This document shows positions 1 to 8,854 of a DNA stretch of 64,000 nt, piece by piece; within the stretch, counting starts at the first letter, position 1, and the number at the start of each line of letters is the position of its first letter. The DNA is taken from assembly GCA_049323835.1 (NCBI GenBank), contig JBMOOJ010000113.1, forward strand, positions 1-64,000. Reading direction: 5' to 3'. The notes beneath the pieces were generated by a model that searched no databases, was not told the DNA's origin, and saw nothing but the letters and a program-made list of their open reading frames with translations. A program made the translations under genes and the position numbers. The stretch is from SG-bin9 sp049323835 (GTDB lineage: Bacteria > Pseudomonadota > Alphaproteobacteria > Rhizobiales > Xanthobacteraceae).

Positions 1-245
1 GACCGCGCCGCAACGACGGCACGCGCCGAACGGTTCGCTACGATATCGACATGGTGAAATGCATCTACTGCGGCATGTGCCAGGAGGCCTGTCCGGTCGA
101 TGCCATCGTCGAGGGTCCGAACTTCGAGTTCGCGACCGAGACGCGCGAAGAGCTCTACTACGACAAGGCGAAGCTGCTTGCGAACGGCGACCGTTGGGAA
201 CGCGAAATCGCAAAGAGCATCTCGCTCGATGCCCCGTACCGGTGA
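1..245 (+). CDS. nuoI: NADH-quinone oxidoreductase subunit I (3' part)
   Basis: This is the C-terminal part of NuoI, the complex I subunit that carries two [4Fe-4S] clusters on the electron path towards quinone. The frame is open from base 3 at the window edge and stops with TGA at 243-245. The roughly 80 visible residues contain the second ferredoxin motif CIYCGMCQEACP with its four cysteines, then the conserved stretch FATETREELYYDK. The first cluster motif lies outside the window. nuoJ follows after 9 bases, so the two are certainly co-transcribed. The ATG at 51 is internal, because the family sequence clearly continues upstream of it. Confidence 0.95.
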   Translation, partial: PRRNDGTRRTVRYDIDMVKCIYCGMCQEACPVDAIVEGPNFEFATETREELYYDKAKLLANGDRWEREIAKSISLDAPYR

Positions 246-254
246 GGTGAGGAT

Positions 255-890
255 ATGATCCTTCCCGCCCTGTTCTTCTATCTGTTCGCGGGCATCTGCG
301 TGGCTTCCGCGGTGATGGTGATTGCCTCGCGCAATCCCGTCCACTCTGTGCTGTTCCTGATCCTGGCGTTCGTCAACGCATCAGGCCTGTTCATTCTGAT
401 GGGCGCCGAATTCCTCGCGATGATCCTCGTCGTCGTTTACGTCGGCGCGGTCGCGGTGCTGTTCCTGTTCGTGATCATGATGCTCGATGTCGATTTTGCG
501 GAGTTGCGCGAAGGCTTCATCGAGTATCTGCCGTTCGGTCTTTTGATCGGCGCGATCTTCCTGGCCGAACTGCTGTTGGTCGCCGGCGGCTGGGTGCTCG
601 ATCCGGCGCTGGTCAAGACGGCGGTCGCGCCGATCCCAACCAACGTGACCAACACCGAGGCGCTCGGCCTCGTGCTCTATACGAAGTACATTCACTACTT
701 CCAGCTGTCGGGCATCGTGCTGCTCGTCGCCATGATTGGCGCGATCGTGCTGACGCTGCGCCACAAGCCGAACGTCAAGCGCCAGGACATCAACGTCCAG
801 AACGCGCGCACCAAGGCGATGGCCATGGAAGTGAAGAAGGTTGCGGTCGGGCAGGGTCTCGAGCCGCCTCCGCGGGAGGCCGCCGAATGA
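255..890 (+). CDS. nuoJ: NADH-quinone oxidoreductase subunit J
   Basis: NuoJ is a polytopic subunit of the complex I membrane arm that helps couple quinone reduction to proton pumping. The 211-residue product is very hydrophobic, with about five membrane segments and the typical start LFFYLFAGICVASAVMVI. The family stretch YVGAVAVLFLFVIMMLD lies near residues 63-79. The C-terminal 40 residues are charged and probably cytoplasmic. The start ATG at 255 follows a GAGGTGAGGAT ribosome-binding region. The last four bases overlap nuoK (ATGA), which indicates translational coupling inside the nuo operon. Confidence 0.96.
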   Translation: MILPALFFYLFAGICVASAVMVIASRNPVHSVLFLILAFVNASGLFILMGAEFLAMILVVVYVGAVAVLFLFVIMMLDVDFAELREGFIEYLPFGLLIGAIFLAELLLVAGGWVLDPALVKTAVAPIPTNVTNTEALGLVLYTKYIHYFQLSGIVLLVAMIGAIVLTLRHKPNVKRQDINVQNARTKAMAMEVKKVAVGQGLEPPPREAAE

Positions 891-1195
891 TTATCGGACT
901 CGGACATTACCTTTCCGTTGCGGCGATCCTGTTCACGCTCGGGATTCTTGGCATCTTCCTCAACCGGAAGAACGTCATCGTCATCCTGATGTCGATCGAG
1001 CTGATCCTGCTGGCGGTGAACATCAACCTCGTCGCGTTCTCGACCCGCCTTAACGATATTGTCGGTCAGGTGTTCGCGCTCTTGGTGCTGACGGTTGCGG
1101 CCGCCGAGGCCGCCATCGGCCTTGCGGTGCTCGTCGTCTATTTCCGTAACCGCGGCTCGATTGCGGTTGAAGACATCAATCTGATGAAGGGCTGA
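887..1195 (+). CDS. nuoK: NADH-quinone oxidoreductase subunit K
   Basis: NuoK is the small three-helix membrane subunit of complex I, equivalent to mitochondrial ND4L. The 102-residue length is exactly typical. It contains the conserved glutamates of helices 2 and 3 in SIELILLAVNINLVAFS and TVAAAEAAIGLAVLV, which lie on the proton-translocation path in the family. The start codon overlaps the nuoJ stop by four bases. A 67-base gap holding a palindromic repeat separates it from nuoL. Confidence 0.97.
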   Translation: MIIGLGHYLSVAAILFTLGILGIFLNRKNVIVILMSIELILLAVNINLVAFSTRLNDIVGQVFALLVLTVAAAEAAIGLAVLVVYFRNRGSIAVEDINLMKG

Positions 1196-1196
1196 G

Positions 1197-1245
1197 GCGC
1201 ATGATCCCGAGGAGTGGGCACCGGTTTTCGGACCAGATCATGCGC
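1197..1245. repeat. Palindromic intergenic repeat, copy 1 (nuoK-nuoL)
   Basis: Perfect 10-base arms GCGCATGATC (1197-1206) and GATCATGCGC (1236-1245) enclose a centre reading CCGAGGAGTGGGCACC then GGTTTTCGG. A near copy lies between nuoM and nuoN at 4831-4877. I recognise this as a short palindromic element spread through intergenic DNA of Bradyrhizobium-type genomes. In RNA it would form a hairpin between co-transcribed genes. Confidence 0.8.
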
Positions 1246-1262
1246 AAGATGAGAAACGTGCG

Positions 1263-3326
1263 ATGATCCAGGCAATTGTCTTCCTGCCATTGATCGGCGC
1301 GCTGATTGCAGGAACGATCGCGATCTATGGCGCGCACGCCCGCAACCCGAGCGGAGACGAGATGGAGCATGGTCACGGCCATGACCATCACGGCCACGAC
1401 GCTCATGCACATGCGGCTCACGACGATCATGGCCATGACGATCATGGGCCGGTCGAGCCGCCGGCCGCGGGTTCGCGCGCGGCCGAGGTCGTCACCACCG
1501 CGCTGCTGCTGATCTCCGCCGCGCTGTCGTGGGTGGTGCTGGTCGATGTCGGCTTCCTCAAGCACGATGCCCGCGTGGTGCTGTTCTCGTGGATCAATTC
1601 CGGCGACCTCAACATCAACTGGACGCTGCGGGTTGATACCCTGACAGCCGTGATGCTGGTCGTGGTCAACTCCGTCTCATCGCTCGTGCATCTCTATTCG
1701 ATCGGCTACATGCACGAGGATCCGAACCGCCCGCGGTTCATGGCGTACCTGTCGCTTTTCACCTTCGCCATGCTGATGCTGGTGACGGCCGATAATCTGG
1801 TGCAGCTGTTCTTCGGCTGGGAAGGCGTCGGCCTCGCGAGCTATCTCCTGATCGGATTCTGGTTCCAGAAGCCGTCGGCGAATGCAGCAGCCATCAAGGC
1901 TTTCGTCGTCAATCGCGTCGGCGACTTCGGTTTCGCGCTCGGTATCTTCGCGATCTTCATGCTGGTCGGCTCGACCGATTTCGACACCATCTTCGGTGCG
2001 GCGCCAGGGCTGACCGGCAAAACGATCAATTTCTTCGGCTGGCAGGCGGATGCGCTGACCTTGACCTGCCTGCTGCTGTTCATGGGCGCGATGGGCAAAT
2101 CAGCCCAGTTCCTGCTGCACACATGGCTGCCGGACGCGATGGAAGGCCCAACCCCGGTATCGGCGCTCATTCACGCGGCGACGATGGTCACCGCGGGCGT
2201 GTTCATGGTCGCGCGCCTGTCGCCCCTGTTCGAACTTGCGCCGAACGCGCAGGCTGTCGTCATGCTGTTCGGGGCGACCACCGCGTTCTTCGCCGCGACC
2301 GTTGGTCTCGTTCAGAACGACATCAAGCGCATCGTTGCGTATTCGACCTGTTCGCAACTCGGCTACATGTTCGTGGCGATGGGGGCAGGGGCCTACTCGG
2401 TCGGCATGTTTCACCTTTTCACCCACGCCTTCTTCAAGGCGCTTCTGTTCCTGGGCGCGGGCTCGGTGATCCACGCGATGCACCACGAGCAGGACATCCG
2501 CAACATGGGTGGCCTGAAGGATCGCATTCCGTTCACCTACGCGGTAATGGGCATCGGCACCCTGGCGCTGACCGGCTTCCCGCTGACGGCGGGCTACTTC
2601 TCGAAAGACGCGATTATCGAGTCCGCGTTCGCAGCCCACAATCCGTTCGCGCTCTACGCCTTCCTGATGACAGTCGTCGCGGCGCTGCTCACCTCGTTCT
2701 ACTCATGGCGTCTGGTGTTCAAGACGTTCCACGGCGAGCCGCATGATCGCCATCACTATGAGGGGGCGCACGAAAGCCCGCTGGTCATGCTGATCCCGCT
2801 CGGCGTCCTGGCGGCGGGCTCGATCCTTGCCGGATTCCCGTTCAAGGAAGTGTTCACGGGCCACGGCGTCGGCGAGTTCTTCCGCGGCTCGCTGAAGATG
2901 AACCCGCATATTCTGGAAGAGATGCATCATCTGCCGGTCTGGGTGCCCTATCTGCCGACGGTGATGATGGTTGTTGGCTTCCTGATCGCCTGGCTGTTCT
3001 ACATTCGCCGGCCGTATCTGCCGGTCGAGCTCGCGAACCAGCATCAGGGCCTGTACCAGTTCCTGCTCAACAAGTGGTATTTCGACGAGCTGTACGAGAT
3101 CATCTTCGTGCGTCCGGCGAAGTGGCTCGGCCGCTTCCTCTGGAAGAAGGGCGACGGTTTCGTCATCGACGGCTTCGGACCTGACGGCGTCTCGGCGCGC
3201 GTACTCGATGTAACGCGGAATGTCGTCAAGCTTCAGACCGGCTATCTCTATCACTATGCCTTCGCGATGCTGATCGGCGTTGCGGGGCTGATCACCTGGT
3301 TCATCTTCGGGGTGGGGGCACACTGA
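1263..3326 (+). CDS. nuoL: NADH-quinone oxidoreductase subunit L, with His-rich loop
   Basis: NuoL is the distal antiporter-like subunit of complex I (ND5 homologue) and one of its proton pumps. It is 687 residues long, somewhat longer than E. coli NuoL. The signature GWEGVGLASYLLIGF includes the key glutamate, and further conserved segments such as KSAQFLLHTWLPDAMEGPTP and the C-terminal lateral helix are present. Unusually, residues 36-61, just after the first membrane helix, hold 12 histidines interleaved with Asp and Gly. That insert is absent from E. coli NuoL as I know it and could bind metal. The start ATG at 1263 follows the palindromic repeat. The stop overlaps the nuoM start by one base (TGATG). 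Confidence 0.97.
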   Translation: MIQAIVFLPLIGALIAGTIAIYGAHARNPSGDEMEHGHGHDHHGHDAHAHAAHDDHGHDDHGPVEPPAAGSRAAEVVTTALLLISAALSWVVLVDVGFLKHDARVVLFSWINSGDLNINWTLRVDTLTAVMLVVVNSVSSLVHLYSIGYMHEDPNRPRFMAYLSLFTFAMLMLVTADNLVQLFFGWEGVGLASYLLIGFWFQKPSANAAAIKAFVVNRVGDFGFALGIFAIFMLVGSTDFDTIFGAAPGLTGKTINFFGWQADALTLTCLLLFMGAMGKSAQFLLHTWLPDAMEGPTPVSALIHAATMVTAGVFMVARLSPLFELAPNAQAVVMLFGATTAFFAATVGLVQNDIKRIVAYSTCSQLGYMFVAMGAGAYSVGMFHLFTHAFFKALLFLGAGSVIHAMHHEQDIRNMGGLKDRIPFTYAVMGIGTLALTGFPLTAGYFSKDAIIESAFAAHNPFALYAFLMTVVAALLTSFYSWRLVFKTFHGEPHDRHHYEGAHESPLVMLIPLGVLAAGSILAGFPFKEVFTGHGVGEFFRGSLKMNPHILEEMHHLPVWVPYLPTVMMVVGFLIAWLFYIRRPYLPVELANQHQGLYQFLLNKWYFDELYEIIFVRPAKWLGRFLWKKGDGFVIDGFGPDGVSARVLDVTRNVVKLQTGYLYHYAFAMLIGVAGLITWFIFGVGAH

Positions 3327-4831
3327 TGGTCACCTGGCCCATCCTTTCGGTTACGACCTTTCTGCCGGTTGTCGGCGCACTGCTGATCTATCTCAGCCGC
3401 GGCGACGACGAGGCGGCGCAGCGCAATTCACGCTGGATCGCGCTGTGGACCACGATCATCGTGTTCGTGATCTCGCTGATCATGGTCTGGCGCTTCGATG
3501 CGTCGTCCACGGCCTTCCAGTTCGTCGAAAAGACGCCCTGGCTCGGCGGCGCGATCAACTACCACATGGGCGTCGACGGCATCTCGCTGCCGTTCGTGAT
3601 CCTGACGACCGCGCTGATGCCGTTCTGCATCGTCGCGAGCTGGAAATCGGTCACGATGCGCGTGCGCGAGTACATGATGGCGTTCCTCGTGCTGGAAACG
3701 CTGATGATCGGCACGTTCTCCGCGCTCGATCTCGTGCTGTTCTACCTGTTCTTCGAAGGCGGTCTCATTCCGATGTTCCTGATCATCGGCGTGTGGGGTG
3801 GGCCGCGGCGCGTGTATGCCAGCTTCAAGTTCTTCCTCTACACGCTGCTCGGCTCGGTCTTGATGCTGCTGGCCATCATGGCGCTGTACTGGAACGCCGG
3901 CACGACCGATATCCCGACGCTGATGAAGACGGCCGTGCCGGCCAGCATGCAGAAGTGGGCCTGGCTTGCATTCTTCGCTTCGTTCGCGGTGAAGATGCCG
4001 ATGTGGCCGGTACATACCTGGCTGCCGGATGCGCACGTGGAAGCGCCGACGGCGGGCTCCGTGGTGCTGGCTGCGATCCTGCTGAAGATGGGCGGTTACG
4101 GCTTCCTGCGCTTCTCGCTGCCGATGTTCCCGCTGGCGTCGCACGATTTCGCGCCGCTGGTGTTCGCTCTGTCTGCCATCGCGATCGTCTACACCTCGCT
4201 GGTTGCGCTGATGCAGGAGGATGTGAAGAAACTCATCGCATATTCGTCCGTCGCGCACATGGGTTTCGTGACCATGGGCATCTTCGCGGGCACCACGCAG
4301 GGTATTGCCGGCGGCGTGTTCCAGATGATCTCGCACGGCATCGTGTCGGGCGCGCTGTTCCTCTGCGTCGGCGTCGTCTACGATCGTATGCATACGCGCG
4401 AGATTTCGGCTTACGGCGGCCTCGTGAACCGGATGCCGCTCTACGCGCTGGTGTTCATGGTCTTCACCATGGCCAACGTCGGTCTGCCGGGCACCTCCGG
4501 CTTCGTCGGCGAATTCCTGACCCTTCTCGGTACCTTCAAGGTTTCGATTCCGACGGCGACCGTCGCCACCCTCGGCGTGATTCTTTCGGCGGGCTACGCG
4601 CTCTGGCTCTACCGCAAGGTGGTGTTCGGGGCGATGGAGAAGCCGCAGCTTGCCGGCATCAAGGATCTGACCTTCCGTGAAGGGCTCGTGCTGTTCCCGC
4701 TGGTGTTCCTCACCATTCTGTTCGGCGTCTACCCGAAGCCGGTGCTCGACATGTCGGCAGCCTCGGTCCAGCAGCTGGTCGATAACTACGCGCGGGCAAT
4801 CACGGCCGTGAAGGCAGCGGGGCTGCAATGA
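3326..4831 (+). CDS. nuoM: NADH-quinone oxidoreductase subunit M
   Basis: NuoM (ND4 homologue) is the second antiporter-like proton-pumping subunit of complex I. The product is 501 residues with about 14 membrane helices. The conserved glutamate segment FYLFFEGGLIPMFLIIG and the lysine-containing segment KMPMWPVHTWLPDAHVEAPT are intact. Further family segments include LIAYSSVAHMGFV and GLPGTSGFVGEFL. The start ATG uses the last base of the nuoL stop codon. The final base of its own stop begins the second copy of the palindromic repeat. Confidence 0.97.
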   Translation: MVTWPILSVTTFLPVVGALLIYLSRGDDEAAQRNSRWIALWTTIIVFVISLIMVWRFDASSTAFQFVEKTPWLGGAINYHMGVDGISLPFVILTTALMPFCIVASWKSVTMRVREYMMAFLVLETLMIGTFSALDLVLFYLFFEGGLIPMFLIIGVWGGPRRVYASFKFFLYTLLGSVLMLLAIMALYWNAGTTDIPTLMKTAVPASMQKWAWLAFFASFAVKMPMWPVHTWLPDAHVEAPTAGSVVLAAILLKMGGYGFLRFSLPMFPLASHDFAPLVFALSAIAIVYTSLVALMQEDVKKLIAYSSVAHMGFVTMGIFAGTTQGIAGGVFQMISHGIVSGALFLCVGVVYDRMHTREISAYGGLVNRMPLYALVFMVFTMANVGLPGTSGFVGEFLTLLGTFKVSIPTATVATLGVILSAGYALWLYRKVVFGAMEKPQLAGIKDLTFREGLVLFPLVFLTILFGVYPKPVLDMSAASVQQLVDNYARAITAVKAAGLQ

Positions 4832-4877
4832 GCATGATCCCGAAAAGTGGGCACCGGTTTTCGGATCGGATCATGCT
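4831..4877. repeat. Palindromic intergenic repeat, copy 2 (nuoM-nuoN)
   Basis: Outer arms AGCATGATC (4831-4839) and GATCATGCT (4869-4877) are perfect. Inner arms CCGAAAA (4840-4846) and TTTTCGG (4858-4864) are also perfect, so this copy can form a longer two-step hairpin than copy 1. It matches copy 1 across most of its length, including the core AGTGGGCACCGGTTTTCGG. It overlaps the last base of the nuoM stop codon. Confidence 0.85.
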
Positions 4878-4916
4878 CAAACAAAGAAATGGCATGATTG
4901 ATCAGGATTTCTCGCG

Positions 4917-6353
4917 ATGAACCTCCAGGCCGCAGGCTACCTGCTCACCCCCGCGCTGCCGGAGATCGTGCTCACGGTTGGCGCGATGGCGCTGCTCATG
5001 CTCGGTGCCTACCGCGGCGTGAAGGCGACTGGCGTTGTCACCGCGCTGGCTGTCGTGATGCTCGCCATCACCGGTGCGATCATCCTGTGGCTGCCAGCCG
5101 GCAAGCTGTCGACCTTCGGCGGCAGTTTCGTGCTCGACGACTTCGCGCGCTTCCTGAAGATCCTGGCGCTGACCGGCTCCGCCGTGGCGCTGATCCTGTC
5201 GCGCGGTTTCCTCGAAGACCCGTCGCGCCGCATTTTCGAGTACGCGATCCTGATCATGCTCTCGACCGTCGGCATGATGGTGCTGATCTCGGCGACCGAC
5301 CTGATCATGCTCTATCTCGGCCTCGAGCTGATGAGCCTCGCCCTTTACGTGGTGGCGTCGAGCCATCGCGACGACGCCAAATCGACCGAAGCGGGCCTGA
5401 AGTACTTCGTCCTCGGCGCACTGTCGTCAGGCATGCTACTGTACGGTGGATCACTGCTGTACGGCTTCACCGGCACCGTGTCGTTCGCAGGCATCGCGGC
5501 GGCCGCCAAGGAGCCGACCACCGGCCTCGTGTTCGGCATCGTCTTCCTGCTCGCCGGCCTCTGCTTCAAGATTTCCGCCGTGCCGTTCCACATGTGGACG
5601 CCGGACGTGTACGAGGGGGCTCCGACGCCGGTGACGGCGTTCTTCGCGTCCGCGCCGAAGGTGGCGGCGCTCGCCGTGTTCACCCGTGTAGCGCTGACGG
5701 CATTCCCGGACGTCACGTCGCAGTGGCAGCAGATCGTGGTGTTCGTGGCCATCGCCTCGATGGCGCTCGGATCGTTTGCCGCCATCGGCCAGACCAATAT
5801 CAAACGCCTGATGGCCTATTCATCCATCGGCCACATGGGCTTCGCGCTGGTCGGACTTGCCTCGGGCACGCCGGAAGGTGCGCAGGGCGTGCTGGTCTAC
5901 ATCGCCGTCTATGTGGCGATGACGCTCGGCACCTTCTCGGTGATCCTCGCCATGAAGCGTAACGGGCAGGCGGTCGAGACGATCAGCGACTTCGCCGGTC
6001 TTTCGCGGACCAATCCGCTGCTGGCATTCTTCTTCGCGATGCTGCTGTTCTCGCTGGCCGGCATTCCACCGCTCGCGGGCTTCTTCGCCAAGTTCTACGT
6101 CTTTCTTGCTGCCATCAAGGCGAACCTGTTCGCGCTCGCCGTCATCGGCGTGGTCGCGAGCGTGATCGGCGCGTTCTACTATCTCACCATCATCAAGGTG
6201 ATGTACTTCGACGAGCCGAGGGGCGCGGTCGATCCGGTACGTGGCGAGTTGCGGACCGTGCTGGCGGTCGCAGGCCTCTTCAACATGCTGTTCTTCATCT
6301 ATCCGGCGCCGCTGGTCGCTGCGGCGACAACAGCTGCGAAATCGCTGTTTTGA
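4917..6353 (+). CDS. nuoN: NADH-quinone oxidoreductase subunit N
   Basis: NuoN (ND2 homologue) is the third antiporter-like subunit and sits next to the quinone module of complex I. It has 478 residues and about 14 predicted membrane helices. The conserved LYLGLELMSLALYV contains the functional glutamate. LCFKISAVPFHMWTPDVYEGAPTP, split over about residues 214-237, carries the conserved lysine. RLMAYSSIGHMGFALVGL and GIPPLAGFFAKFYVF also match the family. The gene starts 85 bases after nuoM, behind the second palindromic repeat. Its stop TGA overlaps the TTG start of birA. Confidence 0.97.
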   Translation: MNLQAAGYLLTPALPEIVLTVGAMALLMLGAYRGVKATGVVTALAVVMLAITGAIILWLPAGKLSTFGGSFVLDDFARFLKILALTGSAVALILSRGFLEDPSRRIFEYAILIMLSTVGMMVLISATDLIMLYLGLELMSLALYVVASSHRDDAKSTEAGLKYFVLGALSSGMLLYGGSLLYGFTGTVSFAGIAAAAKEPTTGLVFGIVFLLAGLCFKISAVPFHMWTPDVYEGAPTPVTAFFASAPKVAALAVFTRVALTAFPDVTSQWQQIVVFVAIASMALGSFAAIGQTNIKRLMAYSSIGHMGFALVGLASGTPEGAQGVLVYIAVYVAMTLGTFSVILAMKRNGQAVETISDFAGLSRTNPLLAFFFAMLLFSLAGIPPLAGFFAKFYVFLAAIKANLFALAVIGVVASVIGAFYYLTIIKVMYFDEPRGAVDPVRGELRTVLAVAGLFNMLFFIYPAPLVAAATTAAKSLF

Positions 6354-7165
6354 CGCGCTTTTCCCTCGGCTTACGCGCATCCGCGCAGGGTTACCGGCTG
6401 CAGGCGTTTGACGAGGTCGGGTCGACCAACGCCGAAGCGTTGACGTTGGCGCGCTCCGGTGAGCAGGGGCCGATCTGGCTCGTCACCGATCAGCAAAGTG
6501 CGGGCCGCGGCCGCCGCAACCGCGCCTGGTCGTCGCCCAAGGGCAATCTCGCCTGCAGCGTGCTTGAGATGCTTCCCGTGGCTGCGCCGGTTGCGGCGAC
6601 GCTCGGTTTTGCCGCCGGGCTTGCGCTGGAGGCCGCGCTCGACCGAATCAGCGTCGAGACGCGGTTGCGCGCCGGCGGAACGGACATCCTCCAGTTTCGC
6701 CTTAAATGGCCGAATGACGTATTGGCCGGTGGTTACAAGCTGTCCGGCATCCTGCTGGAGGCCGATGCCAGCGCTCCGGACAGGCTGGCGCTCGTTGTCG
6801 GTATCGGGGTGAACGTGGTGGCGGCGCCCGAGGGCCTGCCTTACCCCGCAACCTCGCTGCGCGACGTTGGCCTCAACACCAGCGCGGAAGACCTGTTCAG
6901 CGTGCTCTCCGATGCCTGGAGCGAGTTTCGCGGCATCTGGAACCTGGGGAAGGGTTTCGGCGATATCCGCAGGCTCTGGCTTGAGCGTGCCCATGGCGTC
7001 GGCGAGCGGGTGTCAATCAACACCGGGAGCGCTACAGTCGAGGGTATCTTTGACACCATCGACGAAAACGGCTGCATGATCGTGATGACCACGGACAACC
7101 GGCGCGTTCCCGTTGCTGCGGGTGACGTCTATTTCGGCACCGCGCGTTCGGCGGGAGCCGCGTGA
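6350..7165 (+). CDS. birA: Biotin--[acetyl-CoA-carboxylase] ligase
   Basis: BirA activates biotin with ATP and attaches it to the lysine of biotin-dependent carboxylases. The 271-residue protein begins with the catalytic domain and has no N-terminal winged helix, so it should be a pure ligase and not a bio operon repressor. The biotin/AMP loop GRGRRNR is at residues 52-58 and the conserved KWPNDVL is near residue 120. A small SH3-like C-terminal domain follows. I accept the TTG start at 6350 because it gives a four-base overlap (TTGA) with nuoN and the family N-terminus begins within 25 residues. The gene lies between nuoN and RNase J, a common order in Rhizobiales. Confidence 0.93.
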   Translation: MTRFSLGLRASAQGYRLQAFDEVGSTNAEALTLARSGEQGPIWLVTDQQSAGRGRRNRAWSSPKGNLACSVLEMLPVAAPVAATLGFAAGLALEAALDRISVETRLRAGGTDILQFRLKWPNDVLAGGYKLSGILLEADASAPDRLALVVGIGVNVVAAPEGLPYPATSLRDVGLNTSAEDLFSVLSDAWSEFRGIWNLGKGFGDIRRLWLERAHGVGERVSINTGSATVEGIFDTIDENGCMIVMTTDNRRVPVAAGDVYFGTARSAGAA

Positions 7166-8835
7166 TGGCGCGCCCAGATGAATTGACCTTTGCACCGCTC
7201 GGCGGGGTTGGCGAGATCGGGATGAATCTCTCGATCTACGGCATCGGCAACCGTCATCAGCGCAGCTGGCTTGCGGTCGATCTCGGCGTCTCGTTCGGCG
7301 ATGAGGAGCATCTGCCGGGCATCGACCTCGTGATGCCCGATATTCGTTTCCTCGAGAGCGAACAGAGGAACCTGGTTGGCCTTGTGCTGACGCACGCCCA
7401 TGAAGATCATTTTGGCGCGATCATCGACCTGTGGCCGCGGCTGAGGTGCCCGATCTATGCGACGAAGTTCAGCGCCGCGCTGTTCGAGGCGAAATGCGCT
7501 TCCGAGCGCAATCCGCCGAAGATTCCGGTAACGGCCGTGCCGTCGGGAGGCCGCATCGATGTCGGCCCGTTCAGCGTCGAGTTCATTCCGGTCGCGCACT
7601 CGATTCCGGAATCGCACGCATTGGCAATCCGCACCGACGTCGGCACGGTGCTGCACACCGGCGACTGGAAGATCGATCCGACCCCGATCGTCGGCCTGCC
7701 GACCGACGAGAAGCGCTTGCGCCAAGTCGGCGAGGAGGGCGTGCTGGCATTGGTCGGCGACTCCACCAATGCCGTGCGCGAGGGCCGCTCGCCATCGGAG
7801 ACGGAGGTCGCCAAGGTCATCAAGGATATTGTCATGGCGGCCAAGGGCCGGGTCGCGGTGACGACGTTTGCCTCGAATGTCGCCCGGCTCAAGTCCGTGG
7901 CCGATGCGGCGCTCGCCTCGGGCCGCGAAGTTGTGATCGTTGGCCGCGCCATGGAGCGCGTCGTGCAGGTGGCCCGCGAAACGGGCTGCCTCGACGATGT
8001 GCAGCCGTTCCGCGGCCTCGATGTTTACGGCCATTTCCCGCCGGACAAGGTGTTGGCGCTCTGCACCGGCAGCCAGGGAGAGCCGCGTGCGGCGCTGGCC
8101 CGTATTGCCAACGACGATCATCCGCAGGTAACGCTGAACAAGGGCGACACCGTCATCTTCTCGTCGCGCACCATTCCCGGCAACGAGAAGGCGGTCGGGC
8201 GGATCATCAACGGCCTCGTCGATCAAGGAATCGAGGTGATCACCGATCGCACCCATCTGGTGCACGTCTCCGGCCATCCGCGCCGCGAGGAGCTGCGCGA
8301 TTTGATCTCCTGGGTGAGGCCGCAGGTGCTGATCCCCGTGCACGGCGAGCCGCTGCACCTCGCGGAGCATGCCAAGCTTGCCCGTGCCGAAGGCGTTCCC
8401 AAGGTGTTGACCTGCCGCAACGGCGATCTGGTACGGCTGGGTCCGGGCGATGCGGCAATCATCGAGGAATTGCCTGCCGGGCGGATTTTCAAGGATGGCG
8501 TGCTGCTCGAGGACGAGGGTTCGCGGGCTGTCGTCGACCGCCGCCGGATGTCGTTTGCCGGCTGCGCCTTCGTCGCGCTTGCGCTCGACGAAAAGGGTGA
8601 ACTCGCCGACGATCCGGACCTCGAACTGGTCGGCATCCCCGAGAAGAACTCCGTAGGCGAGGTAATCGCGGACGAGGTGTTCGATATCGTCGTGTCGACG
8701 GTCGAAAACCTGCCGCGTGCGCGCCGGCGCGATCCGGATGCGGTCGCCGAGTCCGTCCGGCGGGCCGTTCGCTCGCTCATCAACGAGCAGTGGGGCAAGA
8801 AACCGCTGTGCTATGTTACGGTTCTGACGGTTTGA
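7165..8835 (+). CDS. rnj: Ribonuclease J
   Basis: RNase J is a metallo-beta-lactamase/beta-CASP ribonuclease with endo- and 5'-3' exonuclease activity, used in alphaproteobacteria for rRNA maturation and mRNA decay. The zinc-binding motif THAHEDH is at residues 76-82. The second part of the zinc site, VLHTGDWK, and the beta-CASP segment ending in VHVSGHPRREEL are present, as is IPVHGEPLHL. The length (556 residues) fits alphaproteobacterial RNase J. The ATG at 7165 shares one base with the birA stop. A GTG directly before it at 7162 would add one residue and is equally possible. Confidence 0.93.
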   Translation: MARPDELTFAPLGGVGEIGMNLSIYGIGNRHQRSWLAVDLGVSFGDEEHLPGIDLVMPDIRFLESEQRNLVGLVLTHAHEDHFGAIIDLWPRLRCPIYATKFSAALFEAKCASERNPPKIPVTAVPSGGRIDVGPFSVEFIPVAHSIPESHALAIRTDVGTVLHTGDWKIDPTPIVGLPTDEKRLRQVGEEGVLALVGDSTNAVREGRSPSETEVAKVIKDIVMAAKGRVAVTTFASNVARLKSVADAALASGREVVIVGRAMERVVQVARETGCLDDVQPFRGLDVYGHFPPDKVLALCTGSQGEPRAALARIANDDHPQVTLNKGDTVIFSSRTIPGNEKAVGRIINGLVDQGIEVITDRTHLVHVSGHPRREELRDLISWVRPQVLIPVHGEPLHLAEHAKLARAEGVPKVLTCRNGDLVRLGPGDAAIIEELPAGRIFKDGVLLEDEGSRAVVDRRRMSFAGCAFVALALDEKGELADDPDLELVGIPEKNSVGEVIADEVFDIVVSTVENLPRARRRDPDAVAESVRRAVRSLINEQWGKKPLCYVTVLTV

Positions 8836-8854
8836 GAAGATTGGAGTTAAGAGG

